Notes: generated by a model from the letters alone, not told the origin. A stretch of 64,000 nt of DNA from Methyloversatilis discipulorum (GCF_000527135.1 NZ_AZUP01000001.1:868001-932000); one strand, 5' to 3'. Positions 8,729 through 17,315 are shown, counted from the first letter of the stretch. Numbers and translations are program-made.

Positions 8729-10330
8729 TCAGTGGCTGGCGAACATCAGCCCCGCATGCTCGCGCATGGCGTGGAACTTGATCTTTTCCCACTTCTCTTC
8801 GGCCACCTTGAGCTCGGCGCGCATGGTGGCGAGGAAGGCGGGCGCGTTCACGGCGTCGTAGGCGATGCGGTGGGCGTTGGCGTCGATGAAGCGCTTCAGT
8901 TCGCGCTCGTCGTCGCAGGTGACCCAGCGCGCCATGGTGTAACGCGTGCCTTCGAGACGGGCGTCGCAGCCGTACTCGGTCTTCAGGCGGTGAATCACCA
9001 CTTCGAACTGCAGCTGGCCGACCGCGCCCAGCAGCAGCGTGCCGCCCGCCAGCGGACGGAATACCTGGATGGCACCCTCTTCACCCAGTTGCTCAAGACC
9101 TGCGCGCAACTGTTTGGTTTTCAATGGATCTTTAACCTCGACGCCCTGGAACAATTCAGGCGCGAAGAAGGGCAGGCCGGTGAATTGCAGGGTTTCGCCC
9201 TCGGTCAGCGTGTCGCCCAACTGCAGCGTGCCGTGGTTGGGAATGCCGATGATGTCGCCGGCGTAGGCCTCTTCCAGCAGCTCGCGCCGCTGCGACAGGA
9301 AGGTGACCACGTTGTTGGGCCGGATGTCCTTGCCGTTGCGGCTCACCTTCATGCGCATGCCGCGCTCGAAGTGGCCTGAGCAGACGCGCAGGAAGGCCAC
9401 GCGGTCGCGGTGCGACGGGTCCATGTTCGCCTGGATCTTGAACACCACGCCGGAGAACTTCTCTTCGGTCGGCTCGACCCGGCGCTGTATCGCAGGGCGA
9501 CCGCCCGGTGGCGGGGCGAGGTCGACCAGCGCGTCCAGCACTTCCTTGACGCCGAAGTTGTTGATCGCCGAACCGAAGAACACCGGCGTCTGCCGGCCGG
9601 CGAGGAATTCGGCTTCGTCGAAGGGCGGTGCGGCGTCGCGCACGAGGTCGATCTCGGCGTGCGCGGTTTCGAACTGCATCGGATAGCGGCCTGCGATTTC
9701 CGGATTGTCCAGGCCGAGCAGCACTTCCTCGTCGCCGGAAATGCGGTCCTCGCCGGCGCGGAACACGCGCATGCGGTCTTCGCGCAGTTCATAGACGCCG
9801 GCGAAATCCTTGCCCATGCCGAGCGGCCAGGTGAAGGGCGCGACGTCCATGCCCAGCGTGCGTTCGAGTTCGTCGATCAGGTCGAGCGGCGCGCGCACTT
9901 CGCGGTCCATCTTGTTGATGAAGGTGATGATGGGCGTGTTGCGCGCGCGGCAGACTTCGAGCAGGCGCAGCGTCTGCGCTTCGACACCGTTGGCGGCGTC
10001 GATCACCATCAGCGCGGCGTCGACCGCGGTCAGCACGCGGTAGGTGTCTTCCGAGAAGTCCTTGTGGCCCGGCGTGTCGAGCAGGTTCACGACGCAGTCG
10101 CGGTACTCCATCTGCATCACCGAGCTGGCGACCGAAATGCCGCGCTGCTTTTCGATTTCCATCCAGTCCGAGGTGGCGTGACGGGCGGCCTTGCGCGCCT
10201 TCACGCTGCCGGCGATCTGGATCGCGCCTGCGAACAGCAGCAGCTTTTCGGTCAGCGTGGTCTTGCCCGCGTCCGGGTGGGAAATGATGGCAAAGGTGCG
10301 CCGGCGGGCGACTTCTTTTTCAAGCGACAT
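8729..10330 (-). CDS. prfC: Peptide chain release factor 3
   Basis: RF3 is the GTPase that recycles RF1 and RF2 from the ribosome after termination. The 533-residue protein has the G1 loop SHPDAGKTT (17-25), the G3 motif DTPGH (85-89) and G4 NKMD (139-142). It also has the RF3-specific stretch WPLGMGKDFAGVYEL and the C-terminal domain ending FHAMREHAGLMFASH. Length and ends match the family. It is preceded by a DUF2863 gene on the same strand after 62 nt that include a terminator, so it probably has its own promoter. Confidence 0.97.
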   Translation of the reverse strand: MSLEKEVARRRTFAIISHPDAGKTTLTEKLLLFAGAIQIAGSVKARKAARHATSDWMEIEKQRGISVASSVMQMEYRDCVVNLLDTPGHKDFSEDTYRVLTAVDAALMVIDAANGVEAQTLRLLEVCRARNTPIITFINKMDREVRAPLDLIDELERTLGMDVAPFTWPLGMGKDFAGVYELREDRMRVFRAGEDRISGDEEVLLGLDNPEIAGRYPMQFETAHAEIDLVRDAAPPFDEAEFLAGRQTPVFFGSAINNFGVKEVLDALVDLAPPPGGRPAIQRRVEPTEEKFSGVVFKIQANMDPSHRDRVAFLRVCSGHFERGMRMKVSRNGKDIRPNNVVTFLSQRRELLEEAYAGDIIGIPNHGTLQLGDTLTEGETLQFTGLPFFAPELFQGVEVKDPLKTKQLRAGLEQLGEEGAIQVFRPLAGGTLLLGAVGQLQFEVVIHRLKTEYGCDARLEGTRYTMARWVTCDDERELKRFIDANAHRIAYDAVNAPAFLATMRAELKVAEEKWEKIKFHAMREHAGLMFASH

Positions 10331-10353
10331 GAGCGTTCTTCAGCAAATGAAAA

Positions 10354-10374
10354 CGGCCGCGCGAGGCGCGGCCG
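10354..10374 (-). terminator. Intrinsic terminator after the DUF2863 gene
   Basis: On the minus strand, a perfect 9-bp stem (CGGCCGCGC and GCGCGGCCG) with a 3-nt loop is followed by TTTTCATTT. It sits 19 nt after the DUF2863 stop and ahead of prfC, so it should separate the two transcripts. Confidence 0.75.
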
Positions 10375-10392
10375 CGGAAACAGGATGACGTG

Positions 10393-11565
10393 TCAGTGCA
10401 GGTGAGCGGGCGGCTGGTCCGACGATTCGGGCAGTTCGGCATGCACCGGCTGGCCGTCCGGATCCGGGTACATCGGCGCGCCGCAGTCGTCGCAGAACTC
10501 CATCGGCATGCGATGGTCGAGCACCAGCGTGTCGGTCAGACCGCATTCGCGCAGCACGCCTTCGATCTCGCCAACGGTGTCGGTCTCTTCGTCCTCGGCA
10601 CCGAGCAGCGCCCACACGACGCCATGCACGACATCGCTGGAGTCGGTGGTGGTGAAGGCGACGCGGTACTCCTCGAGCTGCTTGTCGTAGAAGGGCGCGA
10701 TGATGGCGCGCAGGCCGCTCGCCGGCACCGCCAGTGTCTGTTCGAGGAAGGCGACCGAGGCGCGCAGCGAATAGGCGCGCGATGCGCGGTCTGCTTCGCG
10801 GCAGGCCGAGTGGTAGGCGTTGGGCGGCAGCAGTTCGAAGGCACAGCCCTGCATCAGCGTGCCGATGACCGCACCGCCCTGGGCCTGCCATTGCTTCACC
10901 ACGTGTTCGCGCTGGCCGTCGTCTTCCTGCCAGCGGAACAGCGCCTGACCGCGCGGCACGATGGCGATGCCGATCAGGTAGCGGGTGTCGGACAGGAAGG
11001 TGGTGGTCTGCGCCATCGCATCCGCTTCCAGCTTCAGATCATTCCCGGCGAGCACCGCTTCACCCAGGTCGTCCGCCAGATCGCGCGTCTCGACGTAGCC
11101 GCGCGGCAACTGGTCGGGGCTGAACAGATAGTCGGCCAGCGCCACCTTGGTGTGGGCGCCGAAGGCGTGCGCACACAGCTGCACCTTGAGGCTGGCCAGC
11201 AGCGTAGCGGCAATCGGCCCGGCCGGAATGGAGAAACGCGACCAGGCGAGCAGGGGGGCGGCGAACACGACGGCGTCCCAGTCCTTGTTGGCGTCGCCCG
11301 GCAGACCGCACTCGCTGCCCGCTTCGATGAAATCGGCCAGTTCGTCGTAGGCCGGCGCGTCCTCGCGCCACAGGTGGTCGAGTGCCGCGTTCAGCGCGTC
11401 TTCGTTGCGGTCGGCCAGCAGCCGGCTCACCTGTTCGGTCAGCCGCACTTCCCAGTAGCGGTCTTCGATGCGGCTGGCCGACAGCGCCAGGCCGGTGGCC
11501 AGCCGGGTGAGCAGGGCGGCGTCCTGGGTAAGGCCGCCGCGGCGGGCGAATCGGGTGCGTTTCAT
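10393..11565 (-). CDS. DUF2863 family protein of unknown function
   Basis: This 390-residue soluble protein belongs to DUF2863, a family found mainly in Betaproteobacteria with no assigned function. It opens with basic MKRTRFARRGGLTQDAALLTRLATGLALSASRIEDRYWE, typical of the family. It ends with a CDDCGAPMYPDPDG motif, half of a possible zinc ribbon, then an acidic tail. There is no signal peptide or membrane segment. It is transcribed alone: a terminator lies downstream and a TAGAAT -10-like box upstream (11591-11596). Zinc binding is only suggested, because one Cys pair is not enough for a mononuclear site unless the protein dimerises. Confidence 0.85.
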   Translation of the reverse strand: MKRTRFARRGGLTQDAALLTRLATGLALSASRIEDRYWEVRLTEQVSRLLADRNEDALNAALDHLWREDAPAYDELADFIEAGSECGLPGDANKDWDAVVFAAPLLAWSRFSIPAGPIAATLLASLKVQLCAHAFGAHTKVALADYLFSPDQLPRGYVETRDLADDLGEAVLAGNDLKLEADAMAQTTTFLSDTRYLIGIAIVPRGQALFRWQEDDGQREHVVKQWQAQGGAVIGTLMQGCAFELLPPNAYHSACREADRASRAYSLRASVAFLEQTLAVPASGLRAIIAPFYDKQLEEYRVAFTTTDSSDVVHGVVWALLGAEDEETDTVGEIEGVLRECGLTDTLVLDHRMPMEFCDDCGAPMYPDPDGQPVHAELPESSDQPPAHLH

Positions 11566-11590
11566 GTAAGGGTCCGGTAACTGAGGCGCG

Positions 11591-11596
11591 ATTCTA
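11591..11596 (-). promoter_or_regulatory. Candidate -10 box for the DUF2863 gene
   Basis: On the minus strand the sequence reads GGTAGAATCGC, with TAGAAT 25 nt before the ATG. TAGAAT followed by CG is a common -10 form in high-GC betaproteobacteria. I see no convincing -35 hexamer, so this is a weak call. Confidence 0.35.
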
Positions 11597-11624
11597 CCAA
11601 GGGCCGGCGTGGGCGCCGCGGATA

Positions 11625-12722
11625 TCAGCCGCCAAACAGCAGGCGCTCGGCGCCCGCGAGGTCGTACTCGACCCCGGCTTCGGCCAGCGAGTAGCCACTC
11701 AGCCCGTCGCCGCGCGCACGCCAGTCCGGCTGTTGCAGCAGCGTGGACAGCGAGTGCACCGTGTCGCGCGAGGTCGGCGCGTCGCGCATCGCCAGGAAGT
11801 ACATCTCTTCGAACAGCGGGATGAAGTCCAGACCGAGGCGATGGGCGAAGGCTTCCAGCCCGAGGCCGGCGTCGGCTTCGTCGCTGGCGATCAGCGCCGC
11901 CACCGCGGCGTGCGTGTGCTCTTCGTCGCCCTCGTTCAGCGCGCGCGTATCCAGCCCGGCGCGGCGCGCCAGCAGGTCGAACGCGAGCCGCGTGCCGGCG
12001 CCTGGCTGGCGGTGCACGAAGCGCAGGTCGGTGCGCGACAGGTCGGCCAGGCCGCTCACTTTCTTCGGATTGCCGCGCGCCAGGATGAGGCCCTGCCGCC
12101 GACGCGCGAAGCCGATCAGGCGCAGCCGTGGCAGGCCGTGCTGCGCGCGGTAAAGCGCCCAGATGTCGCGCCCCAGTTCGCCGACCGGGCAGTGGAAGCC
12201 GGCGATTTCGCAGCGGCGGGCAGCCAGCGCGAGCAGCGATTCGAGGCTGCCGTGCGTGCTCAGCGTGACCGCGGCGGCGTCGGACCGCTCGCTGCGCAAC
12301 TGACGGATCAGGTCGTTCAGCAGCGGTTCGTGGCTGGCGGCAAAACGCAGTGCGGCACCACCGTGCTCGGCCGGCTGCAGCGACAGCGCGCGCATCGGCT
12401 GGCTGGCGCCGTCGAGCGCGCGCGCCAGCGACTGCCGGGCGCCGCGGTCGACCTCCAGCAACTGGCGGGCGAAGGCCTCCAGCGTCGAACCATGCGCGCG
12501 CGCGGTGGCGATCAAGGGCTGGCCGAACCAGGCCTGCCAGGCGTTGATCAGCCCCCAGGCGTTGCGATACGACAGACCGGTTGCGCGCGCCGCACCGGCG
12601 ATCGAACCGCTGGTTTCGATGGCGGCCAGCAGTGCCAGCAGCCGGTCGATGCCGACCGGCGCGTCAGGACCGAAATCCCACTCGACGCGCAGGCGCGGAC
12701 TGCTTTGTGCAAACTCGGACAT
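11625..12722 (-). CDS. ModE-N / periplasmic-binding-domain transcriptional regulator (tungstate/molybdate)
   Basis: This is a one-component regulator of about 365 residues. The first ~110 residues form a ModE/LysR-type winged helix (DRLLALLAAIETSGSIAGAARATGLSYRNAWGLI). Instead of the MOP ligand domains of classical ModE, the rest is a substrate-binding-protein-like domain (PF12727 type), with FRHRQPGAGTR-like FVHRQPGAGTRLAF and EADAGLGLEAFA. It lies divergent from the tungstate operon, whose oxyanion it presumably senses. The ATG at 12722 gives MSEFAQ; a GTG at 12731 would add three residues. Neither start has a clear Shine-Dalgarno. Family members are known to repress tungstate or molybdate transporter genes. 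Confidence 0.8.
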   Translation of the reverse strand: MSEFAQSSPRLRVEWDFGPDAPVGIDRLLALLAAIETSGSIAGAARATGLSYRNAWGLINAWQAWFGQPLIATARAHGSTLEAFARQLLEVDRGARQSLARALDGASQPMRALSLQPAEHGGAALRFAASHEPLLNDLIRQLRSERSDAAAVTLSTHGSLESLLALAARRCEIAGFHCPVGELGRDIWALYRAQHGLPRLRLIGFARRRQGLILARGNPKKVSGLADLSRTDLRFVHRQPGAGTRLAFDLLARRAGLDTRALNEGDEEHTHAAVAALIASDEADAGLGLEAFAHRLGLDFIPLFEEMYFLAMRDAPTSRDTVHSLSTLLQQPDWRARGDGLSGYSLAEAGVEYDLAGAERLLFGG

Positions 12723-12731
12723 ATAGGACAC

Positions 12732-12769
12732 AACACATCAGTGCGATAGCTTCCCGCATCTTATGTGTT
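12732..12769. promoter_or_regulatory. AACACAT...ATGTGTT inverted repeat between regulator and tungstate operon
   Basis: Perfect 7-bp half-sites AACACAT (12732-12738) and ATGTGTT (12763-12769) are 24 nt apart in the intergenic region shared by the ModE-like gene and the uptake operon. The spacing puts the half-sites about three helical turns apart (31 bp centre to centre). That fits a dimeric regulator, but binding is not shown. Confidence 0.35.
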
Positions 12770-12876
12770 TTCCGATGCCGATTGATGCCATTCCTTGTGG
12801 CGGCGCCCTTTCGTTGCGGTGCAGCGTATCCGTCGAGCGCGGCGCAGTCCGTCGTGCGGGGCAGGGACGCCGCGTG

Positions 12877-13422
12877 ATGAATAGGATGTCCACTTCCGGA
12901 CTGCGCCGGTTCTGCCGCCTGTACGTCGCAGCCCTGTGTTCGCTGACGGCGTTCGCCGCCGCAGCGCAAGACGAGGCCTGCACCGAGGCACCGCGCGTCG
13001 TGGCCGAGCTGAGATCGGCGTGGACCGTGGCAGGCCCGTCGGTCGAGGCGGCGCGCAATGCCGGGTCGGTGCCGGTGATCGCGTACGCGCGGCGGGTGAG
13101 CGTCCGCCTGCAGCCGGAAGGCGAGGTGGCGCTGCGGGCACCGGGCCGGCGTACCGCCGGCCACGCCGGCATGGTGGCCTTCACGGTACCGTCGGCCGGC
13201 ACCTACCGCGTCATGAGCAGCGAGCGCGCCTGGATCGAGGTGCTGTCGGCGGACGGACTGCCGCTGCCTGTTTACATGCGCCCGCTGCGCTGTCTGCGCG
13301 GCGAGGGCGTGCAGAAGGAACTGATCTACCGGCTCGATGCGGGCCAGCGCTACACGCTGGAAATGAGCGCCGTGGCCACACCGGGGCTGGACCTGCTGAT
13401 CATCGCGGAGCCGGCGCCATGA
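12877..13422 (+). CDS. Secreted protein of unknown function, first gene of the tungstate operon
   Basis: The gene encodes about 181 residues with a signal peptide (RLYVAALCSLTAFAAAAQ) and a mature part of roughly 155 residues. The mature part looks all-beta: it has alternating hydrophobic residues, RRVSVRLQPEGEVALRAPGR, an AGTYRVMSSERAWIEV strand pair and the tail RYTLEMSAVATPGLDLLIIAEP. Two cysteines (EACTEAP and PLRCLRG) could form a disulfide. I do not recognise a family. The stop overlaps the tupB start (ATGA), so it is translated with the transporter. The start could instead be ATG 12886. A periplasmic role linked to oxyanion uptake is inferred from position only. Confidence 0.7.
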   Translation: MNRMSTSGLRRFCRLYVAALCSLTAFAAAAQDEACTEAPRVVAELRSAWTVAGPSVEAARNAGSVPVIAYARRVSVRLQPEGEVALRAPGRRTAGHAGMVAFTVPSAGTYRVMSSERAWIEVLSADGLPLPVYMRPLRCLRGEGVQKELIYRLDAGQRYTLEMSAVATPGLDLLIIAEPAP

Positions 13423-14123
13423 GCACGATGAGCGAAAGCTTCGCCACCGCCGGCAGTCTGATCGTCGCCGCCGACGCCAATCTGCTGCACATCGTCGCGC
13501 TCAGCCTGCAGGTGAGCCTGACCGCCGTTTTCCTCGCCGCCTGTCTGGGCCTGCCGATCGGCGCTGCCGTGGCGGTCGGCCGATTTCCGGGCCGCAAGCC
13601 GCTGACCGTCATCCTGAACGGCATGATGGGTCTGCCGCCGGTGGTGATCGGCCTGCTGGTCTATCTGCTGCTGTCGCGCGCCGGCCCGCTCGGTTCCTTC
13701 GGCCTGCTGTTCACGCCGACCGCGATGGTGATTGCGCAGGTCGTACTGATCACGCCCATCATCGCGGCGCTGTCGCGGCAGATCGTCGCCGACGCCTGGC
13801 GCGACTACGAGGAACAGCTGCGCTCGCTCGGCGCGTCAACGCCGCGCGCCGCGCTGACCCTGCTGGTCGATACCCGCTTCTCGCTGTCCACCGCGGTGCT
13901 GGCCGGTCTGGGGCGGGCGGTGGCGGAGGTCGGCGCGGTCATGATCGTCGGCGGCAACATCGACGGCGTCACCCGTGTCATGACCACCAGCATCGCCCTC
14001 GAAACCAGCAAGGGCGACCTGCCGCTGGCGCTGGCGCTGGGCTTCATCCTGATTTCCATCGTGCTGATACTGAACGCGCTGGCGCACGTGGTGCGCGAAT
14101 GGGCGGTGCGACGCCATGGCTGA
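13419..14123 (+). CDS. tupB: Tungstate ABC transporter permease
   Basis: This 234-residue inner-membrane protein has the BPD permease fold with about five or six helices. The EAA-like loop reads YEEQLRSLGASTPRAALTLLVDTRFSLSTAVLAGLGRAVAEVGAVMIVGGNIDG; the AEVGAVMIVGGNI segment is characteristic of TupB/WtpB-type permeases. The ATG overlaps the preceding stop, and the end overlaps tupC by 8 nt. It forms the channel of the TupABC importer. Confidence 0.92.
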   Translation: MSTMSESFATAGSLIVAADANLLHIVALSLQVSLTAVFLAACLGLPIGAAVAVGRFPGRKPLTVILNGMMGLPPVVIGLLVYLLLSRAGPLGSFGLLFTPTAMVIAQVVLITPIIAALSRQIVADAWRDYEEQLRSLGASTPRAALTLLVDTRFSLSTAVLAGLGRAVAEVGAVMIVGGNIDGVTRVMTTSIALETSKGDLPLALALGFILISIVLILNALAHVVREWAVRRHG

Positions 14124-14823
14124 CGCACTACTCGCGCTTGAATCGCTGCGCTACGACGCCGACGACCGCTCGCTGATCCGCGACGTGTCGCTGCGCATCG
14201 AAGCGGGGCGGCGCACGCTGATACTCGGCCCCAACGGTGCGGGCAAGAGCGTGCTGATGCGCCTGATGCACGGACTGATCGAACCGACCGCCGGCCGCAT
14301 CCTGTGGAACGGCGGCAGCGGCACGCCGGTGCAGGCGATGGTGTTCCAGCGCCCGGTCATGCTCCGCCGCAGCGTGCTCGACAACGTGAGCTACGCGCTC
14401 TACCTGGCCGGTGTGCCGGCCGCCGAGCGTCGCACGCGCGCGCTCGACGTGCTGGAGCGCGTCGGCCTCGCCGCGCTGGCCAACCGCCCGGCGCGGGTGC
14501 TGTCCGGCGGTGAGCAGCAGCGGGTGGCGCTGGCCCGCGCCTGGGCGCTGCGCCCGCGCGTGCTCTTCCTCGACGAGCCGACCGCCAGTCTCGACCCCGG
14601 TGCCGCGGCCGAGGTGGAACGCATCATCCGCGTCATCGCCGACGACGGCTGCTCCATCGTCATGGTCACCCATCACCTTGGCCAGGCTCGTCGCCTGGCC
14701 GACGACATCGTTTTCGTCGACACCGGCCGCATCACTGAACACACGCCGGTGGCCGACTTCTTTGCCGCACCACGCTCGGCTGAAGCCGGGCATTACCTCA
14801 GAGGAGAGCTTTCATGGACCTGA
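14116..14823 (+). CDS. tupC: Tungstate ABC transporter ATP-binding protein
   Basis: This 235-residue ABC ATPase energises the importer on the cytoplasmic face. It has Walker A GPNGAGKS (38-45), a Q-loop in MVFQRPVML, the signature LSGGEQQ (129-135), Walker B VLFLDEP (149-155) and the switch His in MVTHH. The gene overlaps tupB by 8 nt and tupA by 10 nt, so all three are tightly coupled. Confidence 0.93.
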   Translation: MADALLALESLRYDADDRSLIRDVSLRIEAGRRTLILGPNGAGKSVLMRLMHGLIEPTAGRILWNGGSGTPVQAMVFQRPVMLRRSVLDNVSYALYLAGVPAAERRTRALDVLERVGLAALANRPARVLSGGEQQRVALARAWALRPRVLFLDEPTASLDPGAAAEVERIIRVIADDGCSIVMVTHHLGQARRLADDIVFVDTGRITEHTPVADFFAAPRSAEAGHYLRGELSWT

Positions 14824-15644
14824 TCCGCCGTTCATTCATCGCCACCGCCGCGGTTGCCGCCCTCACGCTGGCGGCCCCGTTCACCCACGCGGCCGACCGC
14901 TTCATCACGGTGTCGTCGACCACCTCGACCGAGCAGTCGGGTCTGTTCAAGCACCTGCTGCCCATCTTCCAGGCCAAGACCGGCATCGAGGTGCGCGTTG
15001 TCGCGCTGGGCACCGGTCAGGCGCTGGACATGGCACGCCGCGGTGATGCCGACGTGGTATTCGTCCATGACAAGGTGGCGGAGGAGAAATTCATCGCCGA
15101 GGGCTATGGTGTGAAGCGTCAGGAGGTCATGTACAACGACTTCATCCTGGTCGGCCCGAAGTCGGATCCGGCCAAGGTGGCTGGTGGCAAGGACATCACC
15201 GAGGCGCTGAAGGCCATCCAGGCAGCGCAGGCCCCCTTCGTGTCGCGCGGCGACAAGAGCGGCACGCACGCTGCCGAACTGCGCCTGTGGAAGGCAGCCG
15301 GCGTGGACCTCGACGCAACCAAGGGCGCCTGGTACCGAGACACCGGCTCCGGCATGGGCCCGGCGCTGAATACCGCGGCGTCGATGAACGCCTACATCCT
15401 GGCCGACCGCGGCACCTGGCTGTCGTTCAAGAACCGCGCCGACCTGACCATTTCGGTCGAGGGCGACAAGCGTCTGTTCAACCAGTACGGCGTCATCCTG
15501 GTCAATCCGGACAAGCACCCGCACGTGAAGAAGGCCGACGGTCAGGCCTTCATCGACTGGGTGGTGTCGGCCGAAGGCCAGAAGGCGATCGCCGACTACA
15601 AGATCGACGGCCAGCAGCTGTTCTTCCCGAACGCGGCCAAGTGA
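14814..15644 (+). CDS. tupA: Tungstate-binding periplasmic protein
   Basis: This 276-residue substrate-binding protein has a signal peptide (residues 1-26, ending THA). Its mature start, ITVSSTTSTEQSG, carries the TTSTEQSG anion loop (36-43) diagnostic of TupA and not found in ModA. Further TupA motifs are GDADVVFVHDK, MYNDFILVGPKSDPA, FVSRGDKSGTH and YRDTGSGMGPALNTA. TupA proteins bind tungstate with very high affinity and select it over molybdate. A TCAGAGGAG-type ribosome site precedes the ATG inside tupC. Confidence 0.93.
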   Translation: MDLIRRSFIATAAVAALTLAAPFTHAADRFITVSSTTSTEQSGLFKHLLPIFQAKTGIEVRVVALGTGQALDMARRGDADVVFVHDKVAEEKFIAEGYGVKRQEVMYNDFILVGPKSDPAKVAGGKDITEALKAIQAAQAPFVSRGDKSGTHAAELRLWKAAGVDLDATKGAWYRDTGSGMGPALNTAASMNAYILADRGTWLSFKNRADLTISVEGDKRLFNQYGVILVNPDKHPHVKKADGQAFIDWVVSAEGQKAIADYKIDGQQLFFPNAAK

Positions 15645-15646
15645 TC

Positions 15647-16432
15647 ATGCGCGCGCTCATCGTGGCGGCCTGCACTTCGCTGCTGGCCGGCGTGGCGCAG
15701 GCCGACGGTGCGTCGGTGCATGCGGCCGGCAGCCTGAAGTCGGTGTTCACCCAGCTGGGCAAGATGTATGTGGAGCAGGGCGGGGCAGCGCCCCGCTTCG
15801 AATTCGGGCCGAGCGGCGTACTGCGCGAGAAGATCGCGGCCGGTGCCAAGGCCGACGTGTTCGCGTCGGCCAACATGACGCACCCGCAGACTTTCGTCGA
15901 TGCCGGCAAGGCAGCCAAGGTCGAACGCTTCGCGCGTAACGAGCTGTGCCTGCTGGTGCGACCGGGCCTGACGGTCACCCCGGAGAGCGCGCTCGACGCC
16001 ATGTTGGCTCGCGATCTGAAGCTCGGTGTATCGACGCCCAAGGCCGACCCGGCAGGCGACTACGCGGTGCAGATGTTCCAGCGCGCCGACGCACTCCGAC
16101 CGGGCATCGGCCGGGCGCTGGCGGCGCGCGGCAGGCAGCTCACTGGTGCCGCAGATTCGGCGAAGCCGCCAGCGGGGCGCAACGTCTACGCCTGGGTGGT
16201 GGACGACGGCCAGGCCGACCTCTTCGTCACCTACTGCACCAACACGCGGCTGGCACGGCGCGAAGTGCCGGCGCTGCAGGAAGTGGCACTGCCGCCGGAC
16301 CTGGCGGTCGGCGCGGACTACGGACTGGTCGTGCTGTCGGCGCCGGGCAGCGAGGGCGAGCGTTTCGCCCGCTTCCTGCAGTCGGACCCTGCGCGCAAGG
16401 TGCTGGCGGCCGACGGCTTCTCGCTGCCCTGA
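15647..16432 (+). CDS. ModA-family molybdate/tungstate-binding periplasmic protein
   Basis: This second substrate-binding protein (261 residues) lies 2 nt after tupA. A short signal peptide ends around AQADG, then SVHAAGSLKSVFTQLGKMY and FGPSGVLREKIAAGAKADVFASANMTHP follow the ModA pattern of an oxyanion loop (AAGSLK) and the GxSGxLxxxIxxGAxADVF block. It has no permease of its own here, so it may feed TupBC or another system. I chose ATG 15647; GTG 15641 would overlap the tupA stop and add only two residues. It ends 3 nt before the convergent hyi stop. Confidence 0.85.
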   Translation: MRALIVAACTSLLAGVAQADGASVHAAGSLKSVFTQLGKMYVEQGGAAPRFEFGPSGVLREKIAAGAKADVFASANMTHPQTFVDAGKAAKVERFARNELCLLVRPGLTVTPESALDAMLARDLKLGVSTPKADPAGDYAVQMFQRADALRPGIGRALAARGRQLTGAADSAKPPAGRNVYAWVVDDGQADLFVTYCTNTRLARREVPALQEVALPPDLAVGADYGLVVLSAPGSEGERFARFLQSDPARKVLAADGFSLP

Positions 16433-16435
16433 CCT

Positions 16436-17206
16436 TCAGCGTGGCATCCAGCCCAGGCCGGCGACCGTATCGCCGGCCGGGACGTATTCCGCGCTGACCC
16501 AGCCGGTGTAGCCGATGCGGTCCAGCCAGTCGAACAGGAAGGGGTAGTTGATCTCGCCGCTGCCCGGTTCGTGACGGCCCGGGTTGTCGGCGATCTGCAC
16601 GTGGCCGATGCGCGCCAGTTCGCGCTGCAGCGTGCGGGCGAGATCGCCTTCCATGATCTGCATGTGATAGACGTCGTACTGCAGCTTCACGTTGGGCTCG
16701 CCGACGCGCTCGATCAGCGCCAACGTTTCGGCCGAGCGGTTCAGCAGGAAGCCCGGCATGTCGCGGTCGTTGATCGGCTCGACCAGCAGCTCGATGTTTT
16801 CCCGCGCCAGCGCGCGCGCCGCGAAGCGCAGATTGCGCTCCATTACTGCCATCAGCTCGCTGCGTTTGGCGCCGGCCGGAGCGATGCCGGCCAGGCAGTT
16901 GATGCGCCGACAGCCAAGCGCGCGGGCGTAGTCGATGGCGCGGCCGACACCGTCCTCGAATTCGGCGACGCGTTCGGGCAGGCAGGCGATGCCGCGTTCG
17001 CCCGCGGCCCAGTCGCCCGGCGGCAGATTGAACAGCACCTGCTCCAGGCCATTACTCCGCAATTCCTCGGCCAGCACGGCGGGCGGTTCGGCGTACGGAA
17101 AATGGCATTCGACGCCGCGAAAACCGGCGCGCGCGGCGGCGGCCCAGCGCTCGGCGAAGGGGTGTTCGGTGAACAGCAGTGACAGGTTGGCGCAGAAGCG
17201 GGGCAT
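16436..17206 (-). CDS. hyi: Hydroxypyruvate isomerase family protein (TIM barrel)
   Basis: This 256-residue xylose-isomerase-like TIM barrel matches Hyi/OtnI, which interconverts hydroxypyruvate and tartronate semialdehyde or related sugar acids. It opens MPRFCANLSLLFTEHPFAERW. Further Hyi motifs are GFRGVECHFPY, NLPPGDWAAGERGIACLP, CLAGI, LLVEPINDRDMPGF (metal-ligand Glu), LQYDVYHMQIMEGD (Asp and His ligands) and HVQIADNPGRHEPGSGEINY. The ATG at 17206 has GGAG 10 nt upstream. It stands alone; no glyoxylate carboligase or tartronate reductase is adjacent, so the substrate is not settled. Confidence 0.88.
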   Translation of the reverse strand: MPRFCANLSLLFTEHPFAERWAAAARAGFRGVECHFPYAEPPAVLAEELRSNGLEQVLFNLPPGDWAAGERGIACLPERVAEFEDGVGRAIDYARALGCRRINCLAGIAPAGAKRSELMAVMERNLRFAARALARENIELLVEPINDRDMPGFLLNRSAETLALIERVGEPNVKLQYDVYHMQIMEGDLARTLQRELARIGHVQIADNPGRHEPGSGEINYPFLFDWLDRIGYTGWVSAEYVPAGDTVAGLGWMPR

Positions 17207-17232
17207 GTGACGGGATCTCCGGCGGGGCAACG

Positions 17233-17238
17233 ATTCTA
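17233..17238 (-). promoter_or_regulatory. Candidate -10 box for hyi
   Basis: On the minus strand TTTAGAATCG includes TAGAAT 27 nt upstream of the hyi ATG. It has the same form as the box before the DUF2863 gene. A -35 element is not evident. Confidence 0.3.
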
Positions 17239-17315
17239 AATCGGGTCGGCGCGTGCGTTGCCGGGGGCAGGGGAGTATCGTCCCTGCTTTCGCGGTTTTC
17301 GTCGTTCTGTCACAG

